Source of the DNA: JAICXG01 sp036494545
GTDB lineage: Bacteria; Verrucomicrobiota; Verrucomicrobiia; Chthoniobacterales; UBA10450
Assembly: GCA_036494545.1 (NCBI GenBank)
Contig: DASXOB010000025.1
Location: 62,001-126,000, forward strand
Direction: 5' to 3'
Length of the DNA stretch: 64,000 bases
A model generated the notes under the pieces. It did no database searches. It was not told where the DNA came from and worked only from the letters and a program-made list of their open reading frames with translations. A program made the position numbers and the translations under genes. Position 1 is the first letter of the stretch. Each line of letters starts with the position of its first letter. This document shows, piece by piece, positions 55,006 through 62,677 of this stretch.

Positions 55006-57084
55006 ATGAAGAAAACAATCTCAGTCCTTGCAATCGCGAGCTTTCTTATCCTGACAGGTCAGCTCGTCCTCGCGGGCAGCGCGACTTGGAGCCTCAATCC
55101 AACCAGCAATGACTGGAACACCGCCGCCAACTGGACGCCCGCCACCGTTCCAAATGGCCCAAGTGACACCGCTACTTTTGCTTCCTCCAGTCAGCCCGCC
55201 GTTTCGGTCACCGACAGTGTGGAAGTGAACGAGATCGTTTTCGGCCCGGGCGCGAGCGCCTATACGATCAGCCCGGTGTCAGCGACTCGCAATCATACCG
55301 TCACTCTGACTCTTAGCGGCACAGGAGTGACCAATAACTCAGGAATCAGCCAGAATTTTACCGTCTCGGCCAGCGGATCGATGATAGGCACCATCGATTT
55401 CACCAACACGGCCAGTGCCGGGAGCGACAACATCTATACGATCGCAACCGGAACACATAGTGGCTCCCCGGTCCTATCCTTCCACGATACCTCAACCGCG
55501 GCGGATTCCACTTTTATCATCGAGGGCCATTCGGATACCGGAGTCGTTTCCGAACTCAACTTTTATGATCAGAGTACGGCTCAAGGCGCCAATATTATAT
55601 CGCGCGGGACTGCGCTGTTTATGAATAACTCCACGGCCGGCAACGCGACAGTGACGTGCGAGGGAGGCGGCTTCGAATTTTTCGACACTTCCAATGCCGG
55701 TAACGCGACCTTCGATCTCACAACCTCAGACGAAGGGTTGAACAGCATCGGAACAATTTACTCCAGCGCGGCGGATGCGACTTTCATTGTGCACTCGGGC
55801 TTGGGGAACAGCCTTGACTTTCGTAGCTCGGGAAGCGCGACAAATGCCAATGTTACGGTAGAGGGAGCGGTTTCAGCCGGTAAGGCCGGCGGGTTTGTCT
55901 CTTTCAACGATACTTCTACTGCGGGGGATGGCATTTTCACCGTGAAAGGAAGCATAGTCAGCGATGCATTTAGCGGAGGCTCGGTTTCGTTCGAGGACGC
56001 TTCAACCGCGGGAGCTGCGACTTTCGAGCTCAGTGGAGGCATGGCCGATGGAGCTCCGGGCGCGACAATGTCTTATCTGGGGAGTACGACCACGGACCCG
56101 GGCGGCGCGAATGGCGGTAATGCTGTCATCACGGCAAATGGTTCAGATTTTAGCGACGGTAAGGGTGCTTCAGTTTCCTTCGATGCCTTGCTTACCGGCG
56201 ACAAGGGTGTCTCAGCGGCGGCGGCCACGCTCATCGCCAACGGCGGCAGTAACGGTGGCAGCGGAGGAAGCATTTCCTTTCATCGGATGGCGGCCGGGGG
56301 CAAAGCTATCGTGGAAGTCTTCGGCAATGGCAGCCTGGACGTCAGTGACAGTACGGCGAACGCGCTTAAAATCGGTTCTCTGCAAGGAGATGGGCTGGTT
56401 TATCTAGGGAGTCGCCAGCTAACTGTAGGCTTGAACAAACACAAGACCGTGTTCTCCGGAGTTATCCAGGATCAGGGTGGCATGGTCAACGGCAGTGGCG
56501 GGTCTCTGATAAAAGCCGGGCAAGGAATATTTGTGCTCAGCGGTGCCAACACTTACACCGGCTCTACCACAGTCAATCAGGGGACGCTCGTCGTTGGCAA
56601 CCAGAGCGGTTCCGCCACTGGCCCGGGCTCTGTCCGGGTAAATGCTACCTTGGGAGGCAACGGCATCATCGCCGGACCAGTCACGGTCGGTGGCACCAGC
56701 ACGGGCGGCTATATCTTTCCTAGCGTGCAATTGCCACCGAGCACTCTTACCTTGCTGAGTGCCCTGACTTTTAAGAGTAACGCAACATATACCTGCTATT
56801 TCGCAGCGAGCGACACTCGGGGAGTCCACTTTGATCAAATCACTTGCAATGGAGTTACGATCGAAAACGGCGCAACCATCCAATTTGGCGGGATTGGCAT
56901 GGGGCAGATAGAGCCGGGGCCAACCGTTACTGTCATTAACAATACCTCAGCGACACCGATAGCAGGCAGGTTCCTTAATTTCCCTGATGGCCATGTTGTC
57001 TACGTGGGCCTTGGAATTTATGTGCAGGTGAACTACGAAGGCGGCGACGGCAATGACCTTACTCTGACTCTTGTGAACCCCTAA
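55006..57084 (+). CDS. Secreted beta-strand-repeat protein, family copy 2
   Basis: 692 residues, 26 bases after copy 1. Signal FLILTGQLVLAGSATW; family start WSLNPTSNDWNTAANWTPAT. The repeat zone is the longest in the group, with units such as FHDTSTAADSTFIIEG, FMNNSTAGNATVTCEG and FNDTSTAGDGIFTVKG. Then GSLQGDGLVYLGSRQLTVG, an autotransporter-associated repeat (GQGIFVLSGANTYTGSTTVN) and the tail NYEGGDGNDLTLTLVNP. Same fold and export as copy 1. The leader is AGACCACTTATGAAG. Copies differ mainly in number of STA-repeats, as expected for unequal crossing over. Confidence 0.87.
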   Translation: MKKTISVLAIASFLILTGQLVLAGSATWSLNPTSNDWNTAANWTPATVPNGPSDTATFASSSQPAVSVTDSVEVNEIVFGPGASAYTISPVSATRNHTVTLTLSGTGVTNNSGISQNFTVSASGSMIGTIDFTNTASAGSDNIYTIATGTHSGSPVLSFHDTSTAADSTFIIEGHSDTGVVSELNFYDQSTAQGANIISRGTALFMNNSTAGNATVTCEGGGFEFFDTSNAGNATFDLTTSDEGLNSIGTIYSSAADATFIVHSGLGNSLDFRSSGSATNANVTVEGAVSAGKAGGFVSFNDTSTAGDGIFTVKGSIVSDAFSGGSVSFEDASTAGAATFELSGGMADGAPGATMSYLGSTTTDPGGANGGNAVITANGSDFSDGKGASVSFDALLTGDKGVSAAAATLIANGGSNGGSGGSISFHRMAAGGKAIVEVFGNGSLDVSDSTANALKIGSLQGDGLVYLGSRQLTVGLNKHKTVFSGVIQDQGGMVNGSGGSLIKAGQGIFVLSGANTYTGSTTVNQGTLVVGNQSGSATGPGSVRVNATLGGNGIIAGPVTVGGTSTGGYIFPSVQLPPSTLTLLSALTFKSNATYTCYFAASDTRGVHFDQITCNGVTIENGATIQFGGIGMGQIEPGPTVTVINNTSATPIAGRFLNFPDGHVVYVGLGIYVQVNYEGGDGNDLTLTLVNP

Positions 57085-58254
57085 CCTGACTCCAAACCTA
57101 AACGCGAACCATCCGATATATGAGCAAAACAAGATCAGCAATACTTACCGGCTTACTTATCCTGACAGGTCAGCTCGTTCGCGCCGGCAGCGCCACCTGG
57201 AATCTGAATCCGATCAGCGGTGACTGGAATACAGCCGATAATTGGAATCCGAATACGGTTCCAAATGGGCCATCGGATATTGCTAGTTTCGAGACCTCAA
57301 ACCAAACTAACATTTCGCTCTCAGCCGCGACTGAAGTCGACAGCATTCTTTTCCAGGCGGATGCGGTACCGTTTACCGTCACCGTCCCTGCTTCTTTTGA
57401 GTTAACCCTTAGCGGCGCCGGGATCCAAAACGACTCCTTTGCCACTCAAACCTTCGTCCAGGCTGCCGCTTTCGGCACGCTGACCTTCAGGAACGCTGCC
57501 AGCGCCGGCCAGACGACTACCTTCATTCAAAAAGCAGCGGAGGGACGAGATAGTGAAGCAGGCTTGGTTCAGTTTTTCGATACTTCAACCGCCGGTAGCG
57601 GCGTCTTCATCAGCGCCGGAGCGCAAAACAGAGATTTCGCATCCGGTAGCATTTCTTTCTTCGATAACGCGACCGCGGCGGACGCTCAGTTCACTAACAA
57701 GGGATCGATCACCTTCGATGACCTGTCTGACGCCGGAAATGCGGTGTTCGAGAATATCCCTCGTGACAAATCGACCAGTGACGGTGGGAGAGTGACTTTC
57801 ACGGCCAATTCCTCCGCTGCTAACGCCACATTTGTGAATGACGGCGGCAACGCCAAGACCCTCACCTACGGTAGTGTGTGGTTTAGAGACTCCTCAACCG
57901 CCGACCACGCTTCCATTATCTGCGAACCCGCGGGAGGCAGCAGTTTTTCCGTGGGCGAGACCATTTTTTGGGATCATTCAACAGCTGCCAGTGCCAGTCT
58001 TACAATAAAAGGCGGGGACGTGGATGACACCTATGGCGGCTTGGTTCAGTTCTTAAACGGCGCGACGGCAGGCAACGCCATTTTTGTCGTGACAAGCGGC
58101 ACCGGTGGACTGGGCGGGAGGGTAGAATTCTGGGACTCGAGTAGCGGCGGAACATCCCAGATCATCCTTGAGGGTAGCGGGGCAACGACGGATCCCACGC
58201 TTTTTTTTACTCACAATGTAGTTATCGGGTCGCTCGCGGGCCAAGGCTTCGTTG

Positions 58255-58279
58255 CGGGATTATCCAGTTGACTCAAGGT
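58255..58279 (+). repeat. Left terminal inverted repeat of the insertion element
   Basis: 25 bp ending in TTGACTCAAGGT. It pairs with 60707-60731 with mismatches at the 11th and 13th positions. Preceded by the 8-bp duplication CTTCGTTG. Confidence 0.93.
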
Positions 58280-58323
58280 TTTTGGTTGACGGAACAGCGC
58301 GGGAATGTAACACAATCGTCGGG

Positions 58324-59622
58324 ATGCGGCGATTTAGAAAATGGCTCAGGAGGCACCCCGTGATTGGGGGTCTACTTGCAACTCTAGCTGGCTTTGTTGC
58401 ACTCTGTGGAGGAATCCAGAATGTTTGGGGGATTGGTTCACCGGAACCATTTGGCGTTTGGTTCTGTCGGAAGTGCCACTTTCCAATTTCACTATCACTC
58501 AATTTCCAGGCGGGGTGGCTGAAGTGGCTGGGGCTTCCAGTCGCTATCGCTGGCTTGGGGCTTCTGGTTATAATTCTTTGGAGTCTGTGGCGCACTGAAC
58601 CAGAACTACTCAAGAACGAATCAACGGCCACTGTGCCCACTTCGGCGGATGATAAGGACAATACCCAGCTCCCAGCTCTACTTCATTTCAAGGGTGGGAC
58701 GATAAAGAATCTTTCTGTTTCAGGAAACGATTTTGAAGGACGAGACGGCCAGCCATTCTTAAAAAGCGAAGTCACTGAAGCCAGTGACGTGAACATTGGC
58801 AAGAACGTGTATCGCGCTGTGCCACAGCCAAGCGATCTAACAGTCAAGCGCATTATTGACGAGATTAACGCCGCACCGCCGTACCGCAGGCACGCCTTAT
58901 CCGAAAGCTTCGAGGGTATCTCTGTCAAGTGGGAGGCAATCTATCAGGAAATTGAGCCTTCGGCCCGAATAGACGCTCAAAGCAGTGAAATGCATGTTCG
59001 CTGCCGTACGGAAGGTGAGCCTTATTACGGGATAGTGTTCGACATCTCGGTTGCGACTTACCCTCAGTTCAAAATCGCTGACGTTGGTGATACAATGTTG
59101 GTGTCTGGAACGATTAAAAGATGCAATGGGGCAGGCTCAACTATTCAGCTCGATGTCGCCGGAATCGTGTTTGAATCGAGTTCGACCAAAAAAAACAAAG
59201 GGTTTATTCAACCCGATACTGAACAGCTTCGATGGATATCACAAGTAGATGAGTGTTTTGATGAAACTATAGCCTTTCTTAAGGGATTTAATGGAAGGCC
59301 AAAAGCCATGGCAACATTTCATGCTCTTTATTCGGCCAAAGCCTATCAACTAAAGGATAACAATCAGGTCGGCGAAGTATGCAACAGGATCGTTGATACA
59401 GGATACCTACACCCATTCTCCGGCCTTGAAAAATGTGTCCACGATGAGGAAAGGCTTGAATTTTTGAAATGGGCGCACCCTAGGCCGCGCAAGTTCCTAG
59501 AGAAGGGGGCTGACTATGTAGTTGCTGCAATGGAATGGGCCGAACTAAAAGGCAGACCCATGACGAATGACTGCGGTATGCTTACAAAAATAGCTAAGGC
59601 GCAATGGGGTATTTATGACTAA
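58324..59622 (+). CDS. Transposon passenger: membrane protein with a possible OB-fold domain
   Basis: 432 residues from ATG 58324; the open frame begins upstream inside host DNA and is not relevant. Two hydrophobic helices near the N-terminus (GGLLATLAGFVALCGGI and LGLPVAIAGLGLLVIILW) flank a short loop with a CRKCHF pair. A cytoplasmic or periplasmic part follows. It includes KWEAIYQEIEPSARIDAQ and VGDTMLVSGTIKRCNGAGST, a pattern like an OB-fold (tRNA_anti-like) domain, then a helical C-terminus (FLKGFNGRPKAMATFHALYS). I do not recognise the whole. It converges on the transposase gene with a 4-base stop overlap, so it is cargo, not transposition machinery. Confidence 0.75.
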   Translation: MRRFRKWLRRHPVIGGLLATLAGFVALCGGIQNVWGIGSPEPFGVWFCRKCHFPISLSLNFQAGWLKWLGLPVAIAGLGLLVIILWSLWRTEPELLKNESTATVPTSADDKDNTQLPALLHFKGGTIKNLSVSGNDFEGRDGQPFLKSEVTEASDVNIGKNVYRAVPQPSDLTVKRIIDEINAAPPYRRHALSESFEGISVKWEAIYQEIEPSARIDAQSSEMHVRCRTEGEPYYGIVFDISVATYPQFKIADVGDTMLVSGTIKRCNGAGSTIQLDVAGIVFESSSTKKNKGFIQPDTEQLRWISQVDECFDETIAFLKGFNGRPKAMATFHALYSAKAYQLKDNNQVGEVCNRIVDTGYLHPFSGLEKCVHDEERLEFLKWAHPRPRKFLEKGADYVVAAMEWAELKGRPMTNDCGMLTKIAKAQWGIYD

Positions 59623-60542
59623 GCCGCCTTCTGAATCAATTCCTGATATGGGAGCTTCGCCGCATTAACTAGCTTCGTGAGAGTATCCCGAAAGATGTAT
59701 TCATTTTGCCGATTGTTAAAGCGATGCTCTAACTCGTCTAGGTAGGCGTCCAGATGTTTAATGCTCACCCGATGATAAGAACCGATGATAGAACGCTTGA
59801 GCAAGCTCCAGACGCTCTCAATACCGTTCGTGTGAACGTCGCCGACAACCCATTCCTCGGCAGAATGGTTTACGCTGCGGTGGATTGTGTCCTCATCCTC
59901 AATTCCCCAATAGGCGGGAAGCTCGTCCGTATAGATCGCTTCGGTGTCTGGAGCGGTATTGTCTTTAATGAATTTGTGCAGCGTTTCCTTGTCCGCGTGC
60001 TCAATTACTTGCAGCCGAATCTTGCCAGCCCGTTGCACTGCTCCGATAGCAATAGCCTTGTTCCCCTTGTAGCCACGACCCATTCCGCGAACTTTGCCGC
60101 CGACGTAAGTCTCGTCCACTTCCACGACTCCGCTAAGGAGTTCGCTTCTAACTTCACGCATGGCAAAGCGGATGCGGTGGCAGAGATGCCAGGCGGTCTG
60201 GTAGGCAATGTTGAGCGTGCGCTTAATCTGGAGCGCGCTCATACCCTTTTTGGATTCTGTCATCAGATAGATTGCTTGAAACCACTTCGCGAGCGAAAGG
60301 TGGGTATCGTGAAAAATGGTCCCGCTCGTTGTGGAAAACTGGTAGCGACATGCGTTGCAATCGTAAACCTCGCGCTCAGTAAGAGTGGAAATGCTTTTAG
60401 AGTGGCACTTAGGGCAGGTTACGCCATTCGGCCAGCGAAGCGTTGCCAGATATGCGCGGCATTTATCCTCTGTTCCGAACAGCTCAATAAGCTTCGGAAG
60501 ATTCATGTCAGCCTTGAACGATTTAGCGGGTTTTTTGTTCAT
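59619..60542 (-). CDS. IS1595 family (ISXO2-like) transposase
   Basis: 307 residues. An N-terminal zinc ribbon has CPKC (C43, C46) and CNAC (C62, C65). The DDE-type catalytic core has D143 in VEVDETYVGGK, D206 in IYTDELPAYW and N239/E242 in HTNGIESVWSLLKRS, as in ISXO2-like enzymes. It reads outward from near the right end of the element. No frameshift or stop is seen, so it should be active. It cuts and pastes the element with 8-bp target duplication, consistent with the flanks. Confidence 0.96.
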   Translation of the reverse strand: MNKKPAKSFKADMNLPKLIELFGTEDKCRAYLATLRWPNGVTCPKCHSKSISTLTEREVYDCNACRYQFSTTSGTIFHDTHLSLAKWFQAIYLMTESKKGMSALQIKRTLNIAYQTAWHLCHRIRFAMREVRSELLSGVVEVDETYVGGKVRGMGRGYKGNKAIAIGAVQRAGKIRLQVIEHADKETLHKFIKDNTAPDTEAIYTDELPAYWGIEDEDTIHRSVNHSAEEWVVGDVHTNGIESVWSLLKRSIIGSYHRVSIKHLDAYLDELEHRFNNRQNEYIFRDTLTKLVNAAKLPYQELIQKAA

Positions 60543-60546
60543 AATT

Positions 60547-60675
60547 ATGCCTAGACCTAAAAAGAAACTTCACGAGATGAAGGACAAGGAATTGCTTCGG
60601 CACTTGTTCCCGAAAGAGGTCATCAGCGAGCTAAAAAAGATCGCTTGGAAGCATCGGAAGAAGCCGAAGAAATAA
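60547..60675 (+). CDS. Small basic ORF inside the insertion element
   Basis: 42 residues: MPRPKKKLHEMKDKELLRHL then FPKEVISELKKIAW and a Lys-rich end. It starts 5 bases from the divergent transposase start and is followed by a TGCGAG/CTCGCA hairpin (60683-60698). The high Lys/Arg content suggests nucleic-acid binding, perhaps a transposition regulator. No ribosome site stands out. Confidence 0.5.
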   Translation: MPRPKKKLHEMKDKELLRHLFPKEVISELKKIAWKHRKKPKK

Positions 60676-60682
60676 CCAATCA

Positions 60683-60698
60683 TGCGAGGATTCTCGCA
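60683..60698. terminator. Hairpin near the right end of the element
   Basis: TGCGAG, loop GATT, CTCGCA, 8 bases after the small ORF stop. It could end that transcript or block read-through toward the transposase promoter. Confidence 0.4.
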
Positions 60699-60706
60699 CA
60701 ATCTTT

Positions 60707-60731
60707 ACCTTGAGTCAAATAGATAATCCCG
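60707..60731 (-). repeat. Right terminal inverted repeat of the insertion element
   Basis: Starts ACCTTGAGTCAAAT and ends GATAATCCCG; mate of 58255-58279. Followed by the second copy of CTTCGTTG. Confidence 0.93.
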
Positions 60732-61425
60732 CTTCGTTGAGATGGGAGGGAACGCGCTAACACTCGGCGGAAATAACCTTAGCACGAGCTTCGCCGGTAC
60801 CATGAGCGGCGACATGCACGGCCAACTGGTGAAGGAAGGTAGCGGCCGGTTTGAACTGACCGGGCCTAATACCTATGGAGGCGGAACAACAATCAGTGCC
60901 GGGTCATTGATCGTGAATAACACGACTGATTCGGCTACCGGCTCCGGTCCCGTGCAGGTCAATGCCGGCTTCCTGGGCGGCGGCGGCATTATGGCCGGTG
61001 CGGTCACCGTGGGCACCGGGACTGCAACACGGGCTTTCCTTGCTCCCGCTCATGGAGCGCCCAAACAAACCACCCTCACCTTGCAGAGCTCGCTCACCCT
61101 GAACTCAGATGCCATTTATCAGTGCACCTTCAAAGCCAGGACTAACCAGGCAAGAACCGACCTGGTGATCGCCAATGGAGTCACCATCAATGGAGCAATC
61201 TTTTCCTTCAACGGCACCGTGCAAGGCACTCTGAGCACCGGGCTGACCCTCACGGTGATCAATAACACCTCGGCCTTACCGATCGCAGGTACCTTCAACA
61301 ACATTCCCGATGGTAAGGTATTGACCGTGGGCGGAGCTAAGTTCCAGGCCAACTACGAAGGCGGCGACGGAAATGATCTAACCTTAACTGTTGTTCCGTA
61401 GCTTTAATTTAGAAATAGACCACTG

Positions 61426-62637
61426 ATGAAAGAAACGACCTTATCACTAGCCATGGCCAGCTCTCTAGGAACCAATAAACTTCCCAAATTGATCGAACCC
61501 ATTCCAAGCTGGGTGCTATGTTTTATCGGCATTGCACTTGTTTTGGTGCAGCCATGTAAGGCGCTGCCATTCCGGTTCACGGAAACCCACCCCCTTAACA
61601 CGCCTCGATATAGTCACACTGCCACGTTATTGGACGATGGCAGAGTGCTCGTCGCAGGCGGAGTAGTGAGCCGGGGCAGCTCTCTGGCGAGCGCGGAACT
61701 CTACGATCCGGCGAATAGTACCTGGACGATCACAGGAAGCTTAAGTGACGCACGCTATGATCACACCGCGACCTTGTTGACCGCTGGCAAGGTCCTCGTC
61801 GCAGGGGGATATGCCGACAGAAATACGATTCTCGAGAGCGCGGAACTCTACGATCCCGCCACCGGGACCTGGACGCCCACTGGCTCTCTCAATATCCCGC
61901 GGACTCTGCACACCGCGACCCTCCTTAACGGTGGCAAGGTACTCGTCACCGGGGGTTATGATGGACTTGGACGACCATCGGGGACCGCCGAACTTTATGA
62001 TCCAGTTAGCGGCAGATGGACCTTGACGGGCCAGCTCATTACTACCCGCAGAAGTCATACCGCGACATTGCTGTCGGATGGCAGAGTGCTCGTCGTTGGC
62101 GGGTTTAATCTTAATTCCCCCGTCCTCGCCAGCGCCGAATTTTATGATCCGACTACGGAATTGTGGACGACTACGGGAAGCCTCCCGACCGGACGCCTTG
62201 ATCACACTGCCACACTTCTGCGCGATGGTGAGGTGCTCGTTGCCGGAGGAATAAATGACAGCGGCTACTCGATCACAAGCGTGCAACTTTACGACCCGAG
62301 CACCGGTATCTGGACCGCTGGGGGCAGCCTGCTTAAGCGCCGGGCCGCTCACACTGCGACGCTCCTGACTGACGGGGATGTTCTGGTCACAGGCGGTTAT
62401 GACGCGGGCGAGCCGAGAGCAAACTCTGAGCTCTACGATCCAGTGAGCGACACCTGGTCGGTCGCGGACGCCCTGGATATCGCCCGCGCTCAGCACACGG
62501 CGACGAGGTTGCTCGACGGGAACGTACTGGTAGCGGGTGGTACGGATGGGTCAAATCCCGTCGCCATCGTCGAAGTTACCATTCGCCGGCCTCAGAGCCC
62601 AAAGAACGAAGGCGGCGACGGAAGCCATCTACACTGA
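61426..62637 (+). CDS. Kelch-repeat protein with family leader and tail (chimeric)
   Basis: 403 residues. A hydrophobic N-terminal helix (SWVLCFIGIALVLVQPCKA) suggests export. Seven kelch repeats follow, each with HTATLL-DGRVLVAGG and AELYDPATGTWT-type strands, forming a six- or seven-bladed propeller. Two features come from the surrounding family: the leader AGACCACTGATGAAAG before the start and the last codons NEGGDGSHLH, which match the NYEGGDGNDL tail of the beta-repeat genes. So the body of a family member seems to have been replaced by kelch repeats. The function is unknown; likely surface binding. Confidence 0.85.
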   Translation: MKETTLSLAMASSLGTNKLPKLIEPIPSWVLCFIGIALVLVQPCKALPFRFTETHPLNTPRYSHTATLLDDGRVLVAGGVVSRGSSLASAELYDPANSTWTITGSLSDARYDHTATLLTAGKVLVAGGYADRNTILESAELYDPATGTWTPTGSLNIPRTLHTATLLNGGKVLVTGGYDGLGRPSGTAELYDPVSGRWTLTGQLITTRRSHTATLLSDGRVLVVGGFNLNSPVLASAEFYDPTTELWTTTGSLPTGRLDHTATLLRDGEVLVAGGINDSGYSITSVQLYDPSTGIWTAGGSLLKRRAAHTATLLTDGDVLVTGGYDAGEPRANSELYDPVSDTWSVADALDIARAQHTATRLLDGNVLVAGGTDGSNPVAIVEVTIRRPQSPKNEGGDGSHLH

Positions 62638-62677
62638 ATTTTGTCCCTTAGATTCAACCCAACCCATGTGATCACCT

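Larger units (their letters stand above)
58255..60731. mobile_element. IS1595-family insertion element with a passenger gene
   Basis: 2477 bp. The ends are inverted repeats of 25 bp with two mismatches: left CGGGATTATCCAGTTGACTC (58255 on), right the complement of CGGGATTATCTATTTGACTC (60707-60731). The target CTTCGTTG is duplicated at 58247-58254 and 60732-60739, the 8-bp size usual for IS1595. Inside are a passenger membrane-protein gene, the ISXO2-like transposase on the other strand and a 42-residue ORF. The DNA is visibly more AT-rich than the flanks. Insertion is in the middle of family copy 3. Confidence 0.95.
57120..61401 (+). pseudogene. Secreted beta-strand-repeat protein, family copy 3, split by a transposon
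   Basis: The 5' part is 57120-58254 and the 3' part 60740-61401. The 5' part has the signal, the family start WNLNPISGDWNTADNWNPNT and about eight STA-type repeats; the 3' part carries LTLGGNNLSTSFAG, the beta-strand repeat GGGTTISAGSLIVNNT and the tail YEGGDGNDLTLTVVP. Joining the parts at the target duplication gives GSLAGQGFVEMGGNALTLGG without a break, about 598 residues in all, just as in the other copies. As found, the gene would make only a truncated product of about 383 residues that ends inside the element. Confidence 0.9.

Noticed and set aside
61741..62496. Minus-strand frame of 251 codons over the kelch gene
   Set aside because: Antisense of the regular kelch repeats; the periodicity comes from the true gene.
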